From contig CM073321.1 in assembly GCA_037043015.1 (NCBI GenBank), positions 6,654,001 through 6,718,000 on the forward strand: a stretch of 64,000 nt of DNA, written 5' to 3'. This stretch comes from Bryum argenteum (lineage: Eukaryota; Streptophyta; Bryopsida; Bryales; Bryaceae). Made by a program: the position numbers and the translations under genes. Under the pieces are notes generated by a model that searched no databases, had not been told where the DNA came from, and saw only the letters and a program-made list of their open reading frames with translations. Of this stretch, positions 22,626 through 35,900 are shown piece after piece. Each line of letters starts with the position of its first letter. Position 1 is the stretch's first letter.

Positions 22626-23548
22626 TTTGTGATTTGCTTTCTGATAGGTACTGGACATGGTAGCGCCATACATTCGTAGTTCACCATGATCTATTACTTA
22701 TATTAGTCTCTATATGTGTTTTTCAATATATATGGTTTTATATTTTTATTTATCGTGATTATTGTTTATAGCTTAACCTACACTATGTGCTTCAAGTATT
22801 ACTCTAAGTATCTCAATACAATGTAATCTGAGCCATGATTGCCTTTAATGGTGATGTCAGCCCTAACTTGATGTAAATTCTTTAACTCCAATTTCAATGC
22901 ATCGGTGTATCTAAATGTTTAAGTTTAAAACTCAATGCAGACTAAAAGTTCTAGAAGTTTTTTTTCTTTTTTCCATTGGAGTGATTGAATCTTGCCAATG
23001 TTAGTAGGGGCTACAGTCGGGTATTTGTATAGCTCATGATAGCGGCTTTAAGACGCAATGCAACGCTCCAACGAGGCCGAGGACAATCGAACTCGGACCA
23101 CTACAATGCCACGTATTGACATATATTTCTGACAAGTGTAATAGGAAATTGATGACGTCAGCCCTAATTAGTCTCCAAATATTAAAATATATAAAATAAA
23201 CTTATTGATTACTTAAAGGAAATCCACAAGTGGGGGTTTAGATTTTGTATATGATTTCAATTGTATTGGTTACACATGATGATGCCAGCCCATAATTTAA
23301 TTAACTTTTATTTTCTCTTGCAAATGTGGATTATTTATGAAATATTGTATGACCTCAACACTATGAAAATAATTGGATTTAGGACCATATCCACGGTTTT
23401 GGGTACTATTATGCCTATAAGAAAACAATTTTGAAATTTCAGAACCACCCATTCCATGGTAATAGGGCCATTAACTTTCAAATTCATTTCTTCTTACCGC
23501 TAAAACTTTACCGCTCACCCCTCACCGCTCACCGCTCAACACTCACAC
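22626..23548 (+). other. Conserved non-coding 3' tail of ParB-MTase copy 2
   Basis: AT-rich, no gene. Shares with copies 1 and 3 the motifs GATGTCAGCCCTAA (22854), GATGACGTCAGCCCTAATTAG (23153, the first 20 bases shared), a third related copy at 23278, ATCCACGGTTTTGGGTACT (about 23391), CATGGTAATAGGGCC (about 23454), and ends in clustered ACCGCTCACCGCTCAAC motifs. Confidence 0.6.
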
Positions 23549-24150
23549 CCGTGGTTTCCCCCTCGTAAACTTTGATCGCCATCGCTGCACTGACAGAAGC
23601 TCAGACAACAAATGTGATTCATTGAGCCAAAAACAATGGGAGCTTCTCACTCTTTATCCTCTCACACACACAAAGCAGTGCCCCAACATTCTTACGACTC
23701 TCAAGCTCGGAGACTTGCCACTATTGTCAACGTAAACCACAGCTCGAGCCCAACGAAACATTCCTAGTACAGAAGTTTCTAGTACCAATTCTCTCAATGC
23801 TAAACAAAAGTGGCAGAAGCACGCATTCGAAAGTAGCGGAACTTACGTGAACGAGCTCCGAGACTGTTGACGATTGAGCTTGAAAGTTGAATAAGATATG
23901 AGCTTTGAAAGGCACCAATGAAGAAGGTGAAGAACAAGCCCTAGAAAACATTCATACAAAAGTTTCTAGTCTCAAGTCTATCTACGCATGCAATCCAGAC
24001 AGTTCCAGGAATCCGAATCATGCATTCAGAATGAGTGTCCAAAAAGTACATGACAGAGCTCGGAGACTGTTGATGATTGAGGTTCGCAACGGAAGGCTCC
24101 TGGAAGCAAGTAGTCAATGAAGAAGGTGTCCTTCGATGATATTTTGGTTC
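23549..24150. other. Non-coding interval with an imperfect internal duplication
   Basis: Two related blocks contain AGCTCCGAGACTGTTGACGA (about 23853) and AGCTCGGAGACTGTTGATGA (about 24057), each preceded by TTCTAGT words, a direct duplication about 204 bp apart. No gene recognised. Confidence 0.5.
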
Positions 24151-24680
24151 AACCAAAAATACCGGGTCCGCTGGCACCGAAAGTGGTGAGCCAGCAGTAG
24201 CAGAGGTCCGTCGGTACCGACGGTGGTGAGCCGGAGCGGGGTCCGCCGGCACCAAAGGTGGTGAGCCGAAGCGAGATCCGCCGGCACCGAAGGTGGTGAG
24301 CCGGCAGCAGCAAGGGTCCGCCGGCATCGACGGTGGTGAGCTAGAGCAGGGTCGGCCGGCACCAAAGGTGGTGAGCCGGTAGCAACAGGGGTCTGCCGAC
24401 ACCAAAGTTGATGGGGTGCGCCGGCACCGGAAGGGAGAGCGTCTGCATGTGGGGTCCGCCGGCACAGAAGGTGGTGAGTAGGCAGCAGCAGGGGTCTGCC
24501 GGCCCCGGAAGCATACAGCCGCCACCGAAAGGACTTAGCCGGCACCAGCAGAGGTCCGCCAGCACCACAAGGGGTCAGCCGGCACCTCGGGGGGTCTGCT
24601 GGGACGATCAAGGGTCCGCCGGCAGAAGTGGACTTCTTTGCACCGTGAGGGGTCCGCCGGCAGCCTGACACCTATAGCGG
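24151..24680. repeat. GC-rich hairpin minisatellite array
   Basis: More than ten degenerate units of roughly 36-42 bp, each with CCGCCGGCACC, AAGGTGGTGAGCCGG and CAGCAGCAG. GCCGGCACC and GGTGGTGAGCCGGC form a potential stem with a GAA loop. The long ORFs on the minus strand (rich in PADP, CRRTP) are repeat translations. Homologous to 5907-6100. Confidence 0.8.
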
Positions 24681-25230
24681 TCTGCCGGCACTAGATAGAA
24701 AAACGAGGCCAGAGAACCAATGTTACCTCCGAATCTGCAAATTGTGGCTCCAACCGTAGAAAAGTCTCCTCCTTGCGCCAGAAAGGTACTCACATTTCGA
24801 TCACCTCCATGACGTGGCGGCTTGCCACGCTCCATGTCTGGCGGTGAAAGAAGTTCGTTGGCTGCTCCCAAAGAACTCACGCTAGGCCGGTAAGGGCTGT
24901 TGTTGCCGGCAATGCTCGCCCGAGCTATGCAGCGATACTCCATCGCAACACCATGAAATCCGAAGCCGGACTAGTACTAGAACTAATGATACAATTCAAA
25001 GATATAATCAATTGAGATTTAATCAGTTGGACTTCTGCCCTTACCGGCTCCAACCATAGAAATCAAAGCGCTTACATTCTCCTCCTCGCTCCGAGAGAAC
25101 TCCTGCCGCGCAAGTTATGCTCGCCCTTGCTGTGCCACAACACTTCATGTCGAATCCTATTCTCTAATATTTTAAATTTTATTGCGTGTTTAGGGTTAAA
25201 ATGAGAATTTTAGCGTTTGGGAATAAAGAC
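24681..25230. other. Non-coding interval, no gene seen
   Basis: Contains two similar sentences (CCGGCTCCAACCATAGAAA near 25047 and GGCTCCAACCGTAGAAAAG near 24746) suggesting a duplicated block, perhaps retrotransposon flank. No coding feature is supported. Confidence 0.4.
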
Positions 25231-28200
25231 CAGATAGTCTAAATCGGTCTGTAGATAGCGTTCTAGCTTTGTAGTTCATCCGGTTGGCCTTAGTAGATTC
25301 TAGAGCTTACCGGATCGTCGTGGACTCATCCGATTTCCCCTCGGAATTCCGAGTGACCCGATATTTCTACCGGGTGGCTACCGGAGTGACCGGTAGACCT
25401 GACATACCGCCGGATAATCCACCTGCGCCCGCAAGTATCACTGGCGGCCCTCTCACGCCCAAAAAGTAACGGGTGTACCTCCCAAGGCCGGAGTAATGAT
25501 GTCTCGGGAGGAGGTCTCCGGATTATGGCGTTTAAGTGCTGCCGCCACCATTCTTTGTCATTCCAAGTTTGATTCGCGCACCCTCAGTCCTCATACGTCG
25601 CCGCGCGCTCAGCACGCCAGAGGAGAGCGCCAATCAGCGAGTTCAGTTAGGAGTCCGAGAGATAGGGTTTCCACCGGAAGGAGTCCGGAAGCTCAGGGTT
25701 CGGCGAGTGACTCCAAATGCCGGAAGAGAAGGCGTAGCATCAGCGCAATGACGAGGAAGAGGGACACGGAGTTATGGCGAGTAGGGAAGCCGATCCCAAT
25801 CAAGATGGTGAAGCCGGACTTCCCCCGAACGACGCGTCATGAAGCGGAACTAAAGGAGGACCTCCTCCAGATGGGGTGCGCCGGCCTTATTGACGTTCCA
25901 TGGGTCATGTCTGACTAGCTGATCATCGAGGAGACGGTCAGCAAGCGATTTTTCCGGAGCAGTTCGTGGAACACTGATTGAGGGGGAAGCCGGAAAACTG
26001 AGCGCCACGCCATTGGAGGGTGACGTACCGGTTTCCAGAGTCGGATGTGGGCTACGGAGCCGATCCCGGAAGTCGCCCGACACAAAGGGTGGCCTCAAAA
26101 TCGAATACTGCAAGAGTGACCGGAAGATGCGGGTGCTCCACTTTCTTGTTCCCATCCTCATCCCGGAGAAGCCAACGTCCTGCATCATCAAGCTCATGAA
26201 GTGGATTCTGTGGAGCTACGATAGTAAGCAACAGATTGGGTGGCATCACATCATCAGCGATGTGGTGCAGCGGGAGGTTGCCAAGATTGGCAACTGAAAA
26301 GAGTGTCTCCTAACCGCCTTCCTTTCCATCTCTACGCCCGATTTGCCCTCCTCACTGACCGGGAGCTGTGCGTCTGGAGCAATATTTAGCCGATGTTATC
26401 TGGAGACCCGCAAGAGGATATGTCATCCGAGTCCGACGATGAGAACCCAAGGGTGCGGCCAATTGTCCTAGAGGGATCACCGGAGCCGGCATGTCACATC
26501 CATTCCAAAGAATGCCCGAACACCGTGGTGAACTAAGAGGACTCCGGGAGTGACGCCCCAGGCTTGGCAAGTGACAAGGTCAGGTGACCAAGGAGAGTAT
26601 AGAGCAAACAGTACGCAATGGCATTGTGCTCGGGACAAACTTGGTAGTGCGCCGTACATGGTTAAAAACCTCATTTGAGCACGCACCCATGGGTCCAAAG
26701 AACGCACAATTTGGAAATGTGAGTCATGAGATATGGCTCTTCAAAGTCGGAGCGCGTTCAGGGACACTCCGGGACTCGGGAGTGTTGCCTTTTGGAACTC
26801 AATTTGTCGTCCTTCATGGATGGCGGCATGTTGCTTGTTGTTGGAAAGTTATGAACAAGAGCTTTTCATAATGCTAAGTCTCATGAGGAGCAAAGCAATG
26901 CTTTGACAGATATGACTCTCCAAAGCATCGAAACTTCGGGACTCTAGGACTGGTGCTTCCCCAAGACTCCCGAATGTTCAAAGGAGCATAGCTCCCACAT
27001 GGGAGCTTTGATTGGGACAAGTGGGGACACTATCAACATCAACTTAATGAGAAGATGTCGAAAATGAGCTTGCACGGCCGATTTGAGTAACTGTACTACA
27101 AGTGGAAGTCGAGTGTCAAAACTTCATCTTTGTGGAAAACTTCACTATAAGTGAGATAGATGGGATTGATTCGACCATGTGTAAGACTTTCTTTGATACC
27201 TATAGGGTAAAGATAATGAGGTGGCCATTGAGAGTGGTTGCCAACCCCAAAGGAAAGGAGATTGACTTAGGATGGGATTGGTCTCATCTTATGTAAGACT
27301 TCCTTTGATACCTATGGGGTAAAGATAATGAGGTGGCCATTGAGAGTGGTTGCCAACCCCGAAGGCAAGGAGATTGAGTTGGAGTTCACCAAGGCTCCCA
27401 ACATGATAGGAAGTAGGATCAACTTGGTGAACTTGGAGGAGTTAGAGGAAACCCGGTTCTTGATGATGCTAAAGACTGATTTGGGACTTGAAGGGAATAA
27501 GCCCACTTCCAACTCCATACCTCCCAAGTGTATTTGGGAGGTGGAAAAGGCTTTGGTGATGCCTTTTGGGTTGTGCAACGCTCCATTAACATTCACAACC
27601 CTCATGAATACAGTGTTCCATCAAGAGATTGATGTGTTTGTTATTGTCTACTTCGATGACATATTGGTGTTCTCCAAAACCGCGGCAGAGCATGCACAAC
27701 ACCTTCCAATTGTGCTTCAAACACTTAGGGACAATAAGTGGTACAAAAATGGGGAGAAGAGTGAGTTTGGCTTGCAAGAGATTGAGTTCTTGGGACACAT
27801 TATGACGGGGCAAGGTGTCAAACCGGACCACAAGAAGGTAGAAGCAATCAAGAAGTGGAGCCGAGCCACTTCACAAAGAGAAGTGAGGTCATTGCTTGGG
27901 TTGGCTAAGTATAATAGGAGGTTCATAAAGAACTTCTCCAAGATTGCTAAGCCCCTGTCTAATTTGATTAAGAAGAACTTGATCTTAGAGTGGACCGAGT
28001 CATGTAAGCCAGCCTTTCAATAACTCAACGAGAAGCTCTCGTCCCCGCCGGTATTGAAGTTCTCCGAGTACGAGAAGCCTTTTAGGTGTTAACCGATGCA
28101 AGTGACTTTGTCATCGAGATAGTGCTCATGGAAGAAAGAAAGCCAATTGCATTTGAGAGCAAGAAATTGGATGGTGCTCAAATCAATTGGCCAACGCATG

Positions 28201-30227
28201 AAAAGAAGATGTTTGTCGTGGTGCATTGTTTGAAGACATGGCAACATTACCTTTGTCTCCACAAGACCAAGGTATTTACCAATAATGTTTCATTGAAGTA
28301 CTTTGAAACACAACCGAAAGTTACCTTCAAGCCATTGAGGTCATATAATACCTTAGTGCTCATGAATGTGGAGTTGATTCACAAGCCGGGCCGAGTGAAT
28401 GGGCGCAGGATGCACTAGGTTGGAAGGATGAACATAAGCCAAATACCACGTAAGTCTTGAGAGTGATGTATGGAGGAGAAGATGATTTGGCAAAATGGAT
28501 AAGAGAGGCGTACATAAGAGACCCGAGGCTCAAAAGTTCTTAAGTGAACTTATGTGTGGCAAGAAGTCGAAAGGTATCCGGCTTCATCAAGGTATGATCA
28601 AGTTAAAGCAAAATAGGGTGTATATTCCAAAGGGCAAGTGGAGGTTGAGTGTGCTCAAGGAGGAGCATGACAACCCTTTGGCCGGGCATAGGAGGGAGGA
28701 GTCTAATAAATGCTCGGTTTTAAAGAGGTTCTATTGGCCCAAAATGAAGGAAGATATAGCCCATCATGTGAAGACTTGTATCTCTTGTCAAGCCAACCGG
28801 GTGTCATATTTTGATGTGTCCGCCTGGGCCCCTAGCGATCTCCGTGGAATTCGTTCACATTTGGTAGAGCACACAATCGATCTGATCGATGGAGCCGTTC
28901 TGGTCAAACAACGCTAGTACCGGTTGAACCCGAAGTACTCAGTGATAGTGAAGGAGGAGATAGACCGGTTGCTGGAAGCAGGATTCATCTACTCAGTCAA
29001 CAACTCGGAGTCGGTTTCCTTGATTATGGTGGTCTCAAAGAAAACCGGAGAAGATGGAAAGGTGAAGATCCGGGTCTGCCAGGACTTCTTGAAGCGGAAT
29101 GCGGCTACCAAAATGGATTATTACCCGCTTCTCTTCATCGACGTCATCCTCGATCATGTAGCCGGTCGGATACTCTATAGTTTCCTCGACGGATTCTCAG
29201 GAAACAACCAAGTATCCATCCGGGCAAGCATGTAGCTGAAGACGACCTTTACCATGGAATGGGGGACCTACGCGTTCAACCAGATGCCTTTCGGCCTCTG
29301 TAACGCTCCGGAGGTTGATGGTCGATATTTTTAAGGATTTCCTACTCCACTTTGTCGAAGTATTCATCGACGACTTTGCAGTGTTCGGAGATCTAGAGAA
29401 CCACCTCTCCCACCTCCGCCAAACTTTCTAGCGTTGCAGAAAAACAGACCTCAAACTGCACCGCGGTAAATTCTTTTTTGGCATGGAAACCGGATTGTTG
29501 TTGGGTCATGTGGTTAGCCGGCGAAGTTTACAGGTGGATACGGACAAAGTCAAAGTAATTCTGATCTTATCTCTACCCCGAACGGTTCGTGAAGTCCGAG
29601 GATTCATAGGCTGCGTCAGGGTACTACAGGAGGTTTATTGATAGCTACGCGCGGAGGGCATCACCCCTGACCGAGCTGCTGAAGATCAATGAGCCTTTTT
29701 TGTGAACATCCGAACGGCAGGCCGCACTCGAGGACCTGAAGAAGCAATTTGTCAGTGTTCCCATTCTATCTCCACCGGATTGGAAAAGGGAGATCAACGT
29801 CATTATTGACGCATCCGGTTGGTGCCTCGAAGCCATACTATGGCAAACACATGTTCAGGGCAGGGGGAATCCAATCTACACCGCAAGCCGGCAGATGAGC
29901 ACCGCAGAACGCAATTACACCACCACAGAGAGAGAGGCATTGGCAGTGGTGTATTCCTGCAAGAAATTCCGGCATAACCTCCTAGGCTACGAAGTGGGTT
30001 TCCACACGGATCACAGCTCCCTGAAATTCCTTGTGAACAAAGCTGATCTATCCGGAAGACTTGCGAGGTGGATCCTACTACTCCAAGAATTCGACTACGA
30101 GGTAAAGGTCAAATCCGGAAAGGCAAACTCTAATGCGGATTACCTCTCACAGATCCGAGAAAACAGAGCATTCAGAGATGGTCTCTGCCTTTTCCCGGAC
30201 GAGTTTGAGGAAGGCAAACCTTTCGCA
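25231..30227 (+). mobile_element. Ty3/gypsy retrotransposon relic, family A (host of a nested insertion)
   Basis: A Gag-like ORF at 25496-25918 runs on in degraded form to about 26297 (AELKEDLLQMGCAGLIDVPW, IIEETVSKRFF). Family A pol resumes at about 28830: reverse transcriptase with EEIDRLLEAGFIYSV, KIRVCQDF, FSGNNQVSIR, FNQMPFGLCNAP and FIDDF at the catalytic YxDD position, then RNase H (STAERNYTTTEREALAVVYS, HTDHSSLKFLV, SNADYLSQI) ending about 30200. Several stops and frameshifts (for example 29233, 29327, 29703) make it inactive. The two halves are separated by family B sequence. Confidence 0.7.
26492..28815 (+). mobile_element. Ty3/gypsy retrotransposon relic, family B, nested in family A
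   Basis: Starts with the same TGTCACATCC LTR head that begins the solo LTR at 34611. The internal part shows a retropepsin tail-like stretch (about 27150-27400, partly duplicated in tandem at 27180-27260 and 27290-27380), reverse transcriptase (VMPFGLCNAP, VYFDDILVFS, FLGHIMTGQGV), RNase H-like (VLTDASDFVI) and an integrase zinc-binding region (28620-28810, HH-CC type with CISCQANRVSY). The N-terminal half of the RT is missing, fused directly to VMPFGL. Stops at about 28021 and 28091. Breaks back into family A near 28815. Confidence 0.68.
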
Positions 30228-32250
30228 ACCCTAATTACTCCAACTCTTTCTTTTCTTAGTGAGCCTTACTTGGTAGCGGAATCCCGGCTCACTTAGTTGG
30301 TAGCTACCAGCCACAACTTAACTAACACTTGCATGTGGCCCACACACACAATGTCAGCACCATTCCAAGTCAAGGTGTCCAATCCACCTTGACTCCCTAA
30401 CTCATTATCCGATACTCATTGTCTGGAACTCCTTCCAACACATGGGCGTGTCACTTGGTGGCACAAGGTGGCCTTTCACAAATTTCCAAGCTCCCAAGGG
30501 TGGCACTAATCACCCCTGGATCTAACCGCCTTTATCCATTGTCAAACTTCCCACTAGTCCCCTTCCACTGTTGTTTCTCACTCCATTCGGGACTTTGCCG
30601 AAAACTCTCTCGGAATCTGGCACTAGTTTTCTCGGGAACTAGTTTGGGGCGGATTCTTTCCAACCCAATGTTGCGAGATGCTTAAGAGCATCCCACAATG
30701 CCCAAGGTGCGAGCGTGAGGCTTTCTTTCCATGCCTCACCCTTTAGAGCCTTTCCCCGCCACTTCCGGGAATCGACACTACTTATCACGAGGACTAACTT
30801 GGAGAGGGAAACTTCCCAACCCTATGTTTAGAGATGCTTCAAAGCACCTTCCTATTTCCCCAACATGCGGGAGTGAGGCTCCATCCCAAGCCCCACCCCT
30901 TGGAGCCACCCCGACTCTCCTTAGCATCATGAGGAAGTGAGGAGGCAGACCACCCCTCCTCATAGTACTATCTGGAGTCTTCGGTAGGCTCCCCCCTCTT
31001 TTATTGAGGAGCCTTTCATGACACATGGCAAAGACCTTAACAAACCCACTTGCTTTCGATATGACGCTCGATTGGCTTCACAAGTCAAACAAGTCTTCAC
31101 ATAATGGGCAATGTTTTGCTTCAATCCAGCAATAAAATCACTTTGACACCCAGCATATAGTGGATTTCTCCCCTCTATGCCCGGCCAAAGGGTTGTCATG
31201 CTCCTCCTTGAGCACACTCAACCTCCACTTGCCCTTTGGAATATACACCCTATTTTGCTTTAACTTGATCATACCTTGATTAAGCCGGATACCTTTCGAC
31301 TTCTTACGACACATAAGTTCACTTAAGAACTTTGGAGCCTCGAGTCTCTCATATACGCCTCTCATATCAATTTTGCCAAATCACCTTCTCCCGCATACAT
31401 CACTCTCAAGACTTGCGTGGTATTTGGCTTATGTTCATCCTTCCAACCGAGTGCATCCGGCGCCCATTCACTTGGCCCGGTTGTGAATCAACAAATGTCC
31501 AAGTTCCCAAGGGTGACTCTAATCACCCCCAAATCTAACCGCCCTTATCCATTGTCAAACTTCCCACTAGTCCCCTTCCGCTCTTGTCTCTCACTCTATT
31601 CGGGATCTTGCCGGAAACTCTCCCGGAATCAGGCACTAGTATTCCCAGGGACTACTTTGGAGCGGGATTCTTTCCAATCCAATGTTGCGAGATGCTCAAG
31701 AGTATCCCTCAATGCCCAAGGTGAGGGAGTGAGGATTCCTTTCCATGCCTTACGCTTTCGAGCCATTCCCCGCCACTTCCGGGAATCAGCACTACTTATC
31801 ACGGGGACTAACTTGGAGAGGGACACTTCCCAACCCCATGTTTAGAGATGCTTCAAAGCACCTTCCTATTTCCCCAAGATGCGGGAGTGAGGCTCCATCC
31901 CAAGCGTCACCCTTTCGAGCCACCTTGGATCCTCATGGCACCATGTGGAAGTGAGGAGATAGACCACCCCTCCTCATAGTACTCTCTAGAGTCTTTGGTT
32001 GGCTGCCCCCTCTTGTGTTGAGGAGCCTTCCGTGACACACTTTTCTTTTGGAAGACCACCCGTTTTTGCCCTAGCCTCAAGAACGGGCCGTAACTTCTTC
32101 TCGGGCTAACTTGTAGCTTAGTCACTCAAATGGGCCGTGCAAGCTCATTTTCAACATCTACTCTTTGAGTAGATGTCGATAGACTCCTCACTTCTCTCAA
32201 TCGGTGCTCCGATGAGGGAGGTATGTCCCTCTAAACATTGGAGAGTTGCG
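30228..32250 (-). mobile_element. Family B LTR fragments in reverse orientation, with an integrase scrap
   Basis: Two related LTR segments, about 30228-31000 and 31490-32250, repeat each other (CACCTTCCTATTTCCCC; GGGACTAACTTGGAGAGGGA) and are the reverse complement of 34611-36133. Between them (about 31030-31470) lies a minus-strand integrase zinc-binding scrap (CLTCEANRASY; VYIPKGKWRLSVLKEEHDNP). No intact frames. Confidence 0.65.
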
Positions 32251-32282
32251 GGAGGCAGCAGTCCCGGAGGGGGAATGCACAG

Positions 32283-32933
32283 GTGTGAGCGGAAAGCGGT
32301 GAGCGTAGACCGGTGAGCGTGAATTATTGGCACAATTTAAATATTTTTTTATCAAAGATTAAGACCCTATTACCATTGAATGGGTTTTATTAAAATGTTC
32401 AAATGTTTATTTATAGGGTATAAAGTACCCCAAATCCATGGTAGATGGTCCAGCTTCCGTGTGTATTGAAAAAGGGTCTTAGTTCACCACTTCTAATATA
32501 ATCAATATTATTAAGTGAATATAACAATTTCTATGTATTTAGGGCTGACATCATCATTTGTGACTTGGTTTAGTTAGATCGATTTTGATTTTAGGGTGTA
32601 ATAAAGACAAATTTTGATACAATGTGTCGGTTACTTCTACAATTTTTTAGAAGTCGATCACTTGGAGTACTAGGATAGTGATTAAATTAGGGCTGACGTC
32701 ATCAAGAGCTCCTATCCACTTTGGCAAAATTCTATCACCTATTGTGTAATAAAATGATTATGATTTTTATAAAGTACTCAGATTATTATTTTGATGAATC
32801 GCAATAGAAAGACCATATATAAAAAGACTCAAAACATATATAAAGGATAAGATGCATAAAAATTAAGAAATAAAGGCCAACTATAGATAGATGGCACTAC
32901 TTAGTCCAGAATAAGATATCGAAAAAACACATA
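32283..32933 (-). other. Conserved non-coding 3' tail of ParB-MTase copy 3
   Basis: Reverse-complement counterpart of the other tails: starts GTGTGAGCGGAAAGCGGTGA (32283-32302), then GACCCTATTACCATTGAATG, GTACCCCAAATCCATGG (32428), AGGGCTGACATCATCA (32541) and AGGGCTGACGTCATCAAG (32690). No gene. Confidence 0.6.
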
Positions 32934-35900
32934 CTAAGAAGACGGTGAAGCACCATTAAAATGCTGATCACATTGATCAGCCTCAAAGTCTATGAACCTA
33001 AGTACGCCTTTGTTGAAGCGCTTTCGTGTTGCGCCTGATAGAATAGGAGATGGAGCTCTAACAAACTCACGAGCTTGGCGTTCCCGTAAGAAGGTAGGCC
33101 GTAAGTGGCTGGAGGACTTAGAGCGGTTCGACTCAATCGTCGTTTGAAATCTAAATATTCAAAGCTAAATATTCAAACAAAGTCAGTACAAGATATTCAA
33201 ACATGTAGAATATAGATATGTTATGAGTTAAAAATTTTACGCACCAATGTACTTTCGCTGCTTCTTGACAAGTGGAACATCGTCGTCGTAGTTGCCACCT
33301 GTGTGGATTCACCACTCTCTTCCTCAATTGGAGGTGCATCCTTGAAAGTCGATAGAACACCGTCAAATATTTCATCGTCGGGTTCTAGAACAATCAGGTG
33401 GCGGTTTGAACGAGCCCACACAATAACTGAAGCACCTGACAAAGAAGAAACATATGTTTATAATATTGTTCATTAATCTCCATTGATAGGTAGAATTGAG
33501 AGGAGTATTACCAGTACTAGTACTTCAGTCAAAGACAATACCACCCTCGTCAGTGCGACAACCCATGAAGCACTGGATGAAGGATGGATCCTTCTCACGT
33601 AAGCCACGCCAAGGCGTACTGTTGGGGCGATAAGTCAAGGTCTCCGTGTCAAAGAAAATTGGAGACGAGGTCTTCCTCATCAGGCATTATATTCACCCCC
33701 CCCTACGCTTGAGCTACTTGACGGGATTTGAACTTAGACACGAACTTCCTTCGAGCAAAAACCTTGATGTTGAAGACGTGAGTCTCCATAAGAGATTTCA
33801 AGCAATGGTGAGATACAATTCACACCAGTAAATAAGTAACTAGTATGAAATTTAGTTTCAAGAGTACCTGCTTAGACTTGTCAGGGAGTGTAGAAGCCAT
33901 AGGTAGGGGCTTATAACCCCACCAATCTCGAACGACACGGAACCCGTAAGCGGCCGCTCGGTTGTCAAGATTACGCTCGATTCGACGGTCCTTGGGGTGC
34001 ATGAGGAGAATCGCCCCGACGTCTGTCAAGTGGTACGAGGCGAAACAGAACAAATGCTCGAAGTAGTCTTTGTCACGTTGGTTCCAAGTAGGAATTTCTT
34101 TGGGCGACACTCCAATGACTGGCAAGTTCTCAGGAACATCAGCAAAAATCCAATCGATTCCTGGATGCTTGGGTTTCATTTCCATCTGTGTACAAGGATA
34201 CGACCTGTCCTTGCCGATCTGAAGGAAACATGCATTAGGCTTTATAAAGTACCGTTCACGTATAAGATATCATAAAAACGAATGAGTTTAGGTATGTGGG
34301 AGTGTAGTACCTTCTTTATGTACTCAACCACCTCAAGGATTTGGGTCTCCCAAGCACCAGAATGTAAGGAGCAATGATCCAAGTCCCCCATGTTCCCCTT
34401 CTCGAGATACATCGGCAAAGTAACAGTAATCGCCGACGAAGAGCTGTTGTTGACATGCTTCGTAATAGAAATAGGGCGCTTCGTATATTTGGACTGTCTA
34501 GTACGATGCGGTAAAGGGTCAGAGTTGTGATCTACGTTGAACGATCAAGGAGGTGAGCCCATCGTCAATACCCTGCCTTTAGAACATTGAGTCAATCCAT
34601 GGTTCGTCTCTGTCACATCCCTTTCCAAAGGATGCCTGAACACCGTGGTGAGCCAAGAGGACCCCGGGAGTGACGCTCCGGGCTTGGCAAGAGACAAGGT
34701 GAGGAGACCAAGGAGAGTCCCGAGCAAACAGCACGCAATAGCGTTGTGCTTGGCACGAACTTGGTGGCGTGTCTTACATGGTTGGAAACCTTGTTTGAGC
34801 ACGCACCCATGGGTCCAAAGAACGCGCGATTTGGAGTTATGAGTCATGAGATATGACTCTCCAAAGTTGGAGCACGTTCCGGGACACTCCGGGACTCGGG
34901 AGTGTTGCCTTTCGGGACTCAAAATGTCGTCCTTCTTGGATGGCGTCATTGTTGCATGTCCATGGAAAGCTCTAGACAAGAGCTTTCCAAAATGCTAAGG
35001 CTCGTGAGGAGCAAAGCAATGCTTTGGGAGATATGGCTCTCCAAAGCATCGGGACTTCGGGACTCCGGGACTGCTGCCTCCCGGGACTCCCGAATGTTCT
35101 GAGGAGCATAGCTCCCACATGGAAGCTCCGATTGGGACAAGTGAGGAGTCCATCGACATCTACTCAAAGAGTAGATGTCGAAAATGGGCTTGCACGTCCC
35201 ATTTGGATAATTGAGCTACAAGTTAGCCCGAGAAGAAGATACGGCCCGTTTTTGAGACTAAGGCAAAAACGGGTGGTCTTCCAAAACAAAAGTGTGTCAC
35301 GGAAGGCCCCTCAACACAAGAGGGGGGGGCCTACCGAAGACTCCAGAGAGTACTATGAGGAGGGGTGGTTTCCCTCCTCACTTGCACATGGTGCCTTGAG
35401 GAGCCGGGGTGGCTCCAAGGGATGAGGCTTGGGATAGGGCCTCACTCCCGCACCTTGTGGAAAGTAGAGAGTGCTTTGGAGCCTCTCTAAACATGGGGTT
35501 GGGAAGTGTCCCTCTCCAAGTTAGTCCCCGTGATAAGTAGTGCCGGTTCCCGGGAGTAACCGGGAATGGCTCAAAAGGGTGAGGCATTGAAATGAAGCCT
35601 CACTTCCACACCTTGGGCATTGTGGGATGCTCTTGAGCATCCCGCAACATTGGGTTGGAAAGAGTCCCGCTCCAAACTAGTCCCCGCGAAAACTAGTGCC
35701 GGGTTCCGGGAGGATTTCCGGCAATGTCCCAAATGAAGTGAGAGACAAGAGTGGAAGGGGGACTAGTGGGAAGTTGGACAATGGATAAGGGCGGTTAGCT
35801 CCGGGGGTGATTAGTAGCACCCTTGGGAGCTTGGACATTTGTGGAAGGCCGCCCCGTGCCACCAAGTGGCATGCCCATGTGTTGGTGGGAGTTCCGGGTT

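Larger units (their letters stand above)
8754..23548. mobile_element. Candidate 14.8-kb element with similar inverted termini
   Basis: The left end reads GTGTGAGCGTTGAGCGGTGA then GCGGT (8754-8778). The reverse complement of the right end (23524-23548) reads GTGTGAGTGTTGAGCGGTGA then GCGGT, one mismatch in 25. The same GTGTGAGCG/GAGCGGTGAGCG end type also closes copy 1 (5906) and copy 3 (32283). Inside, an ADD-finger gene reads toward the left end and the ParB-MTase copy 2 toward the right end, with a third gene between. I see no convincing target duplication, and weak similarity between copies continues a few bases beyond the termini, so the exact boundary and mobility are unproved. Confidence 0.5.

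Noticed and set aside
23941..24671. Proline- and alanine-rich minus-strand ORFs of 185-194 codons
   Set aside because: Translations of the GC-rich hairpin minisatellite.
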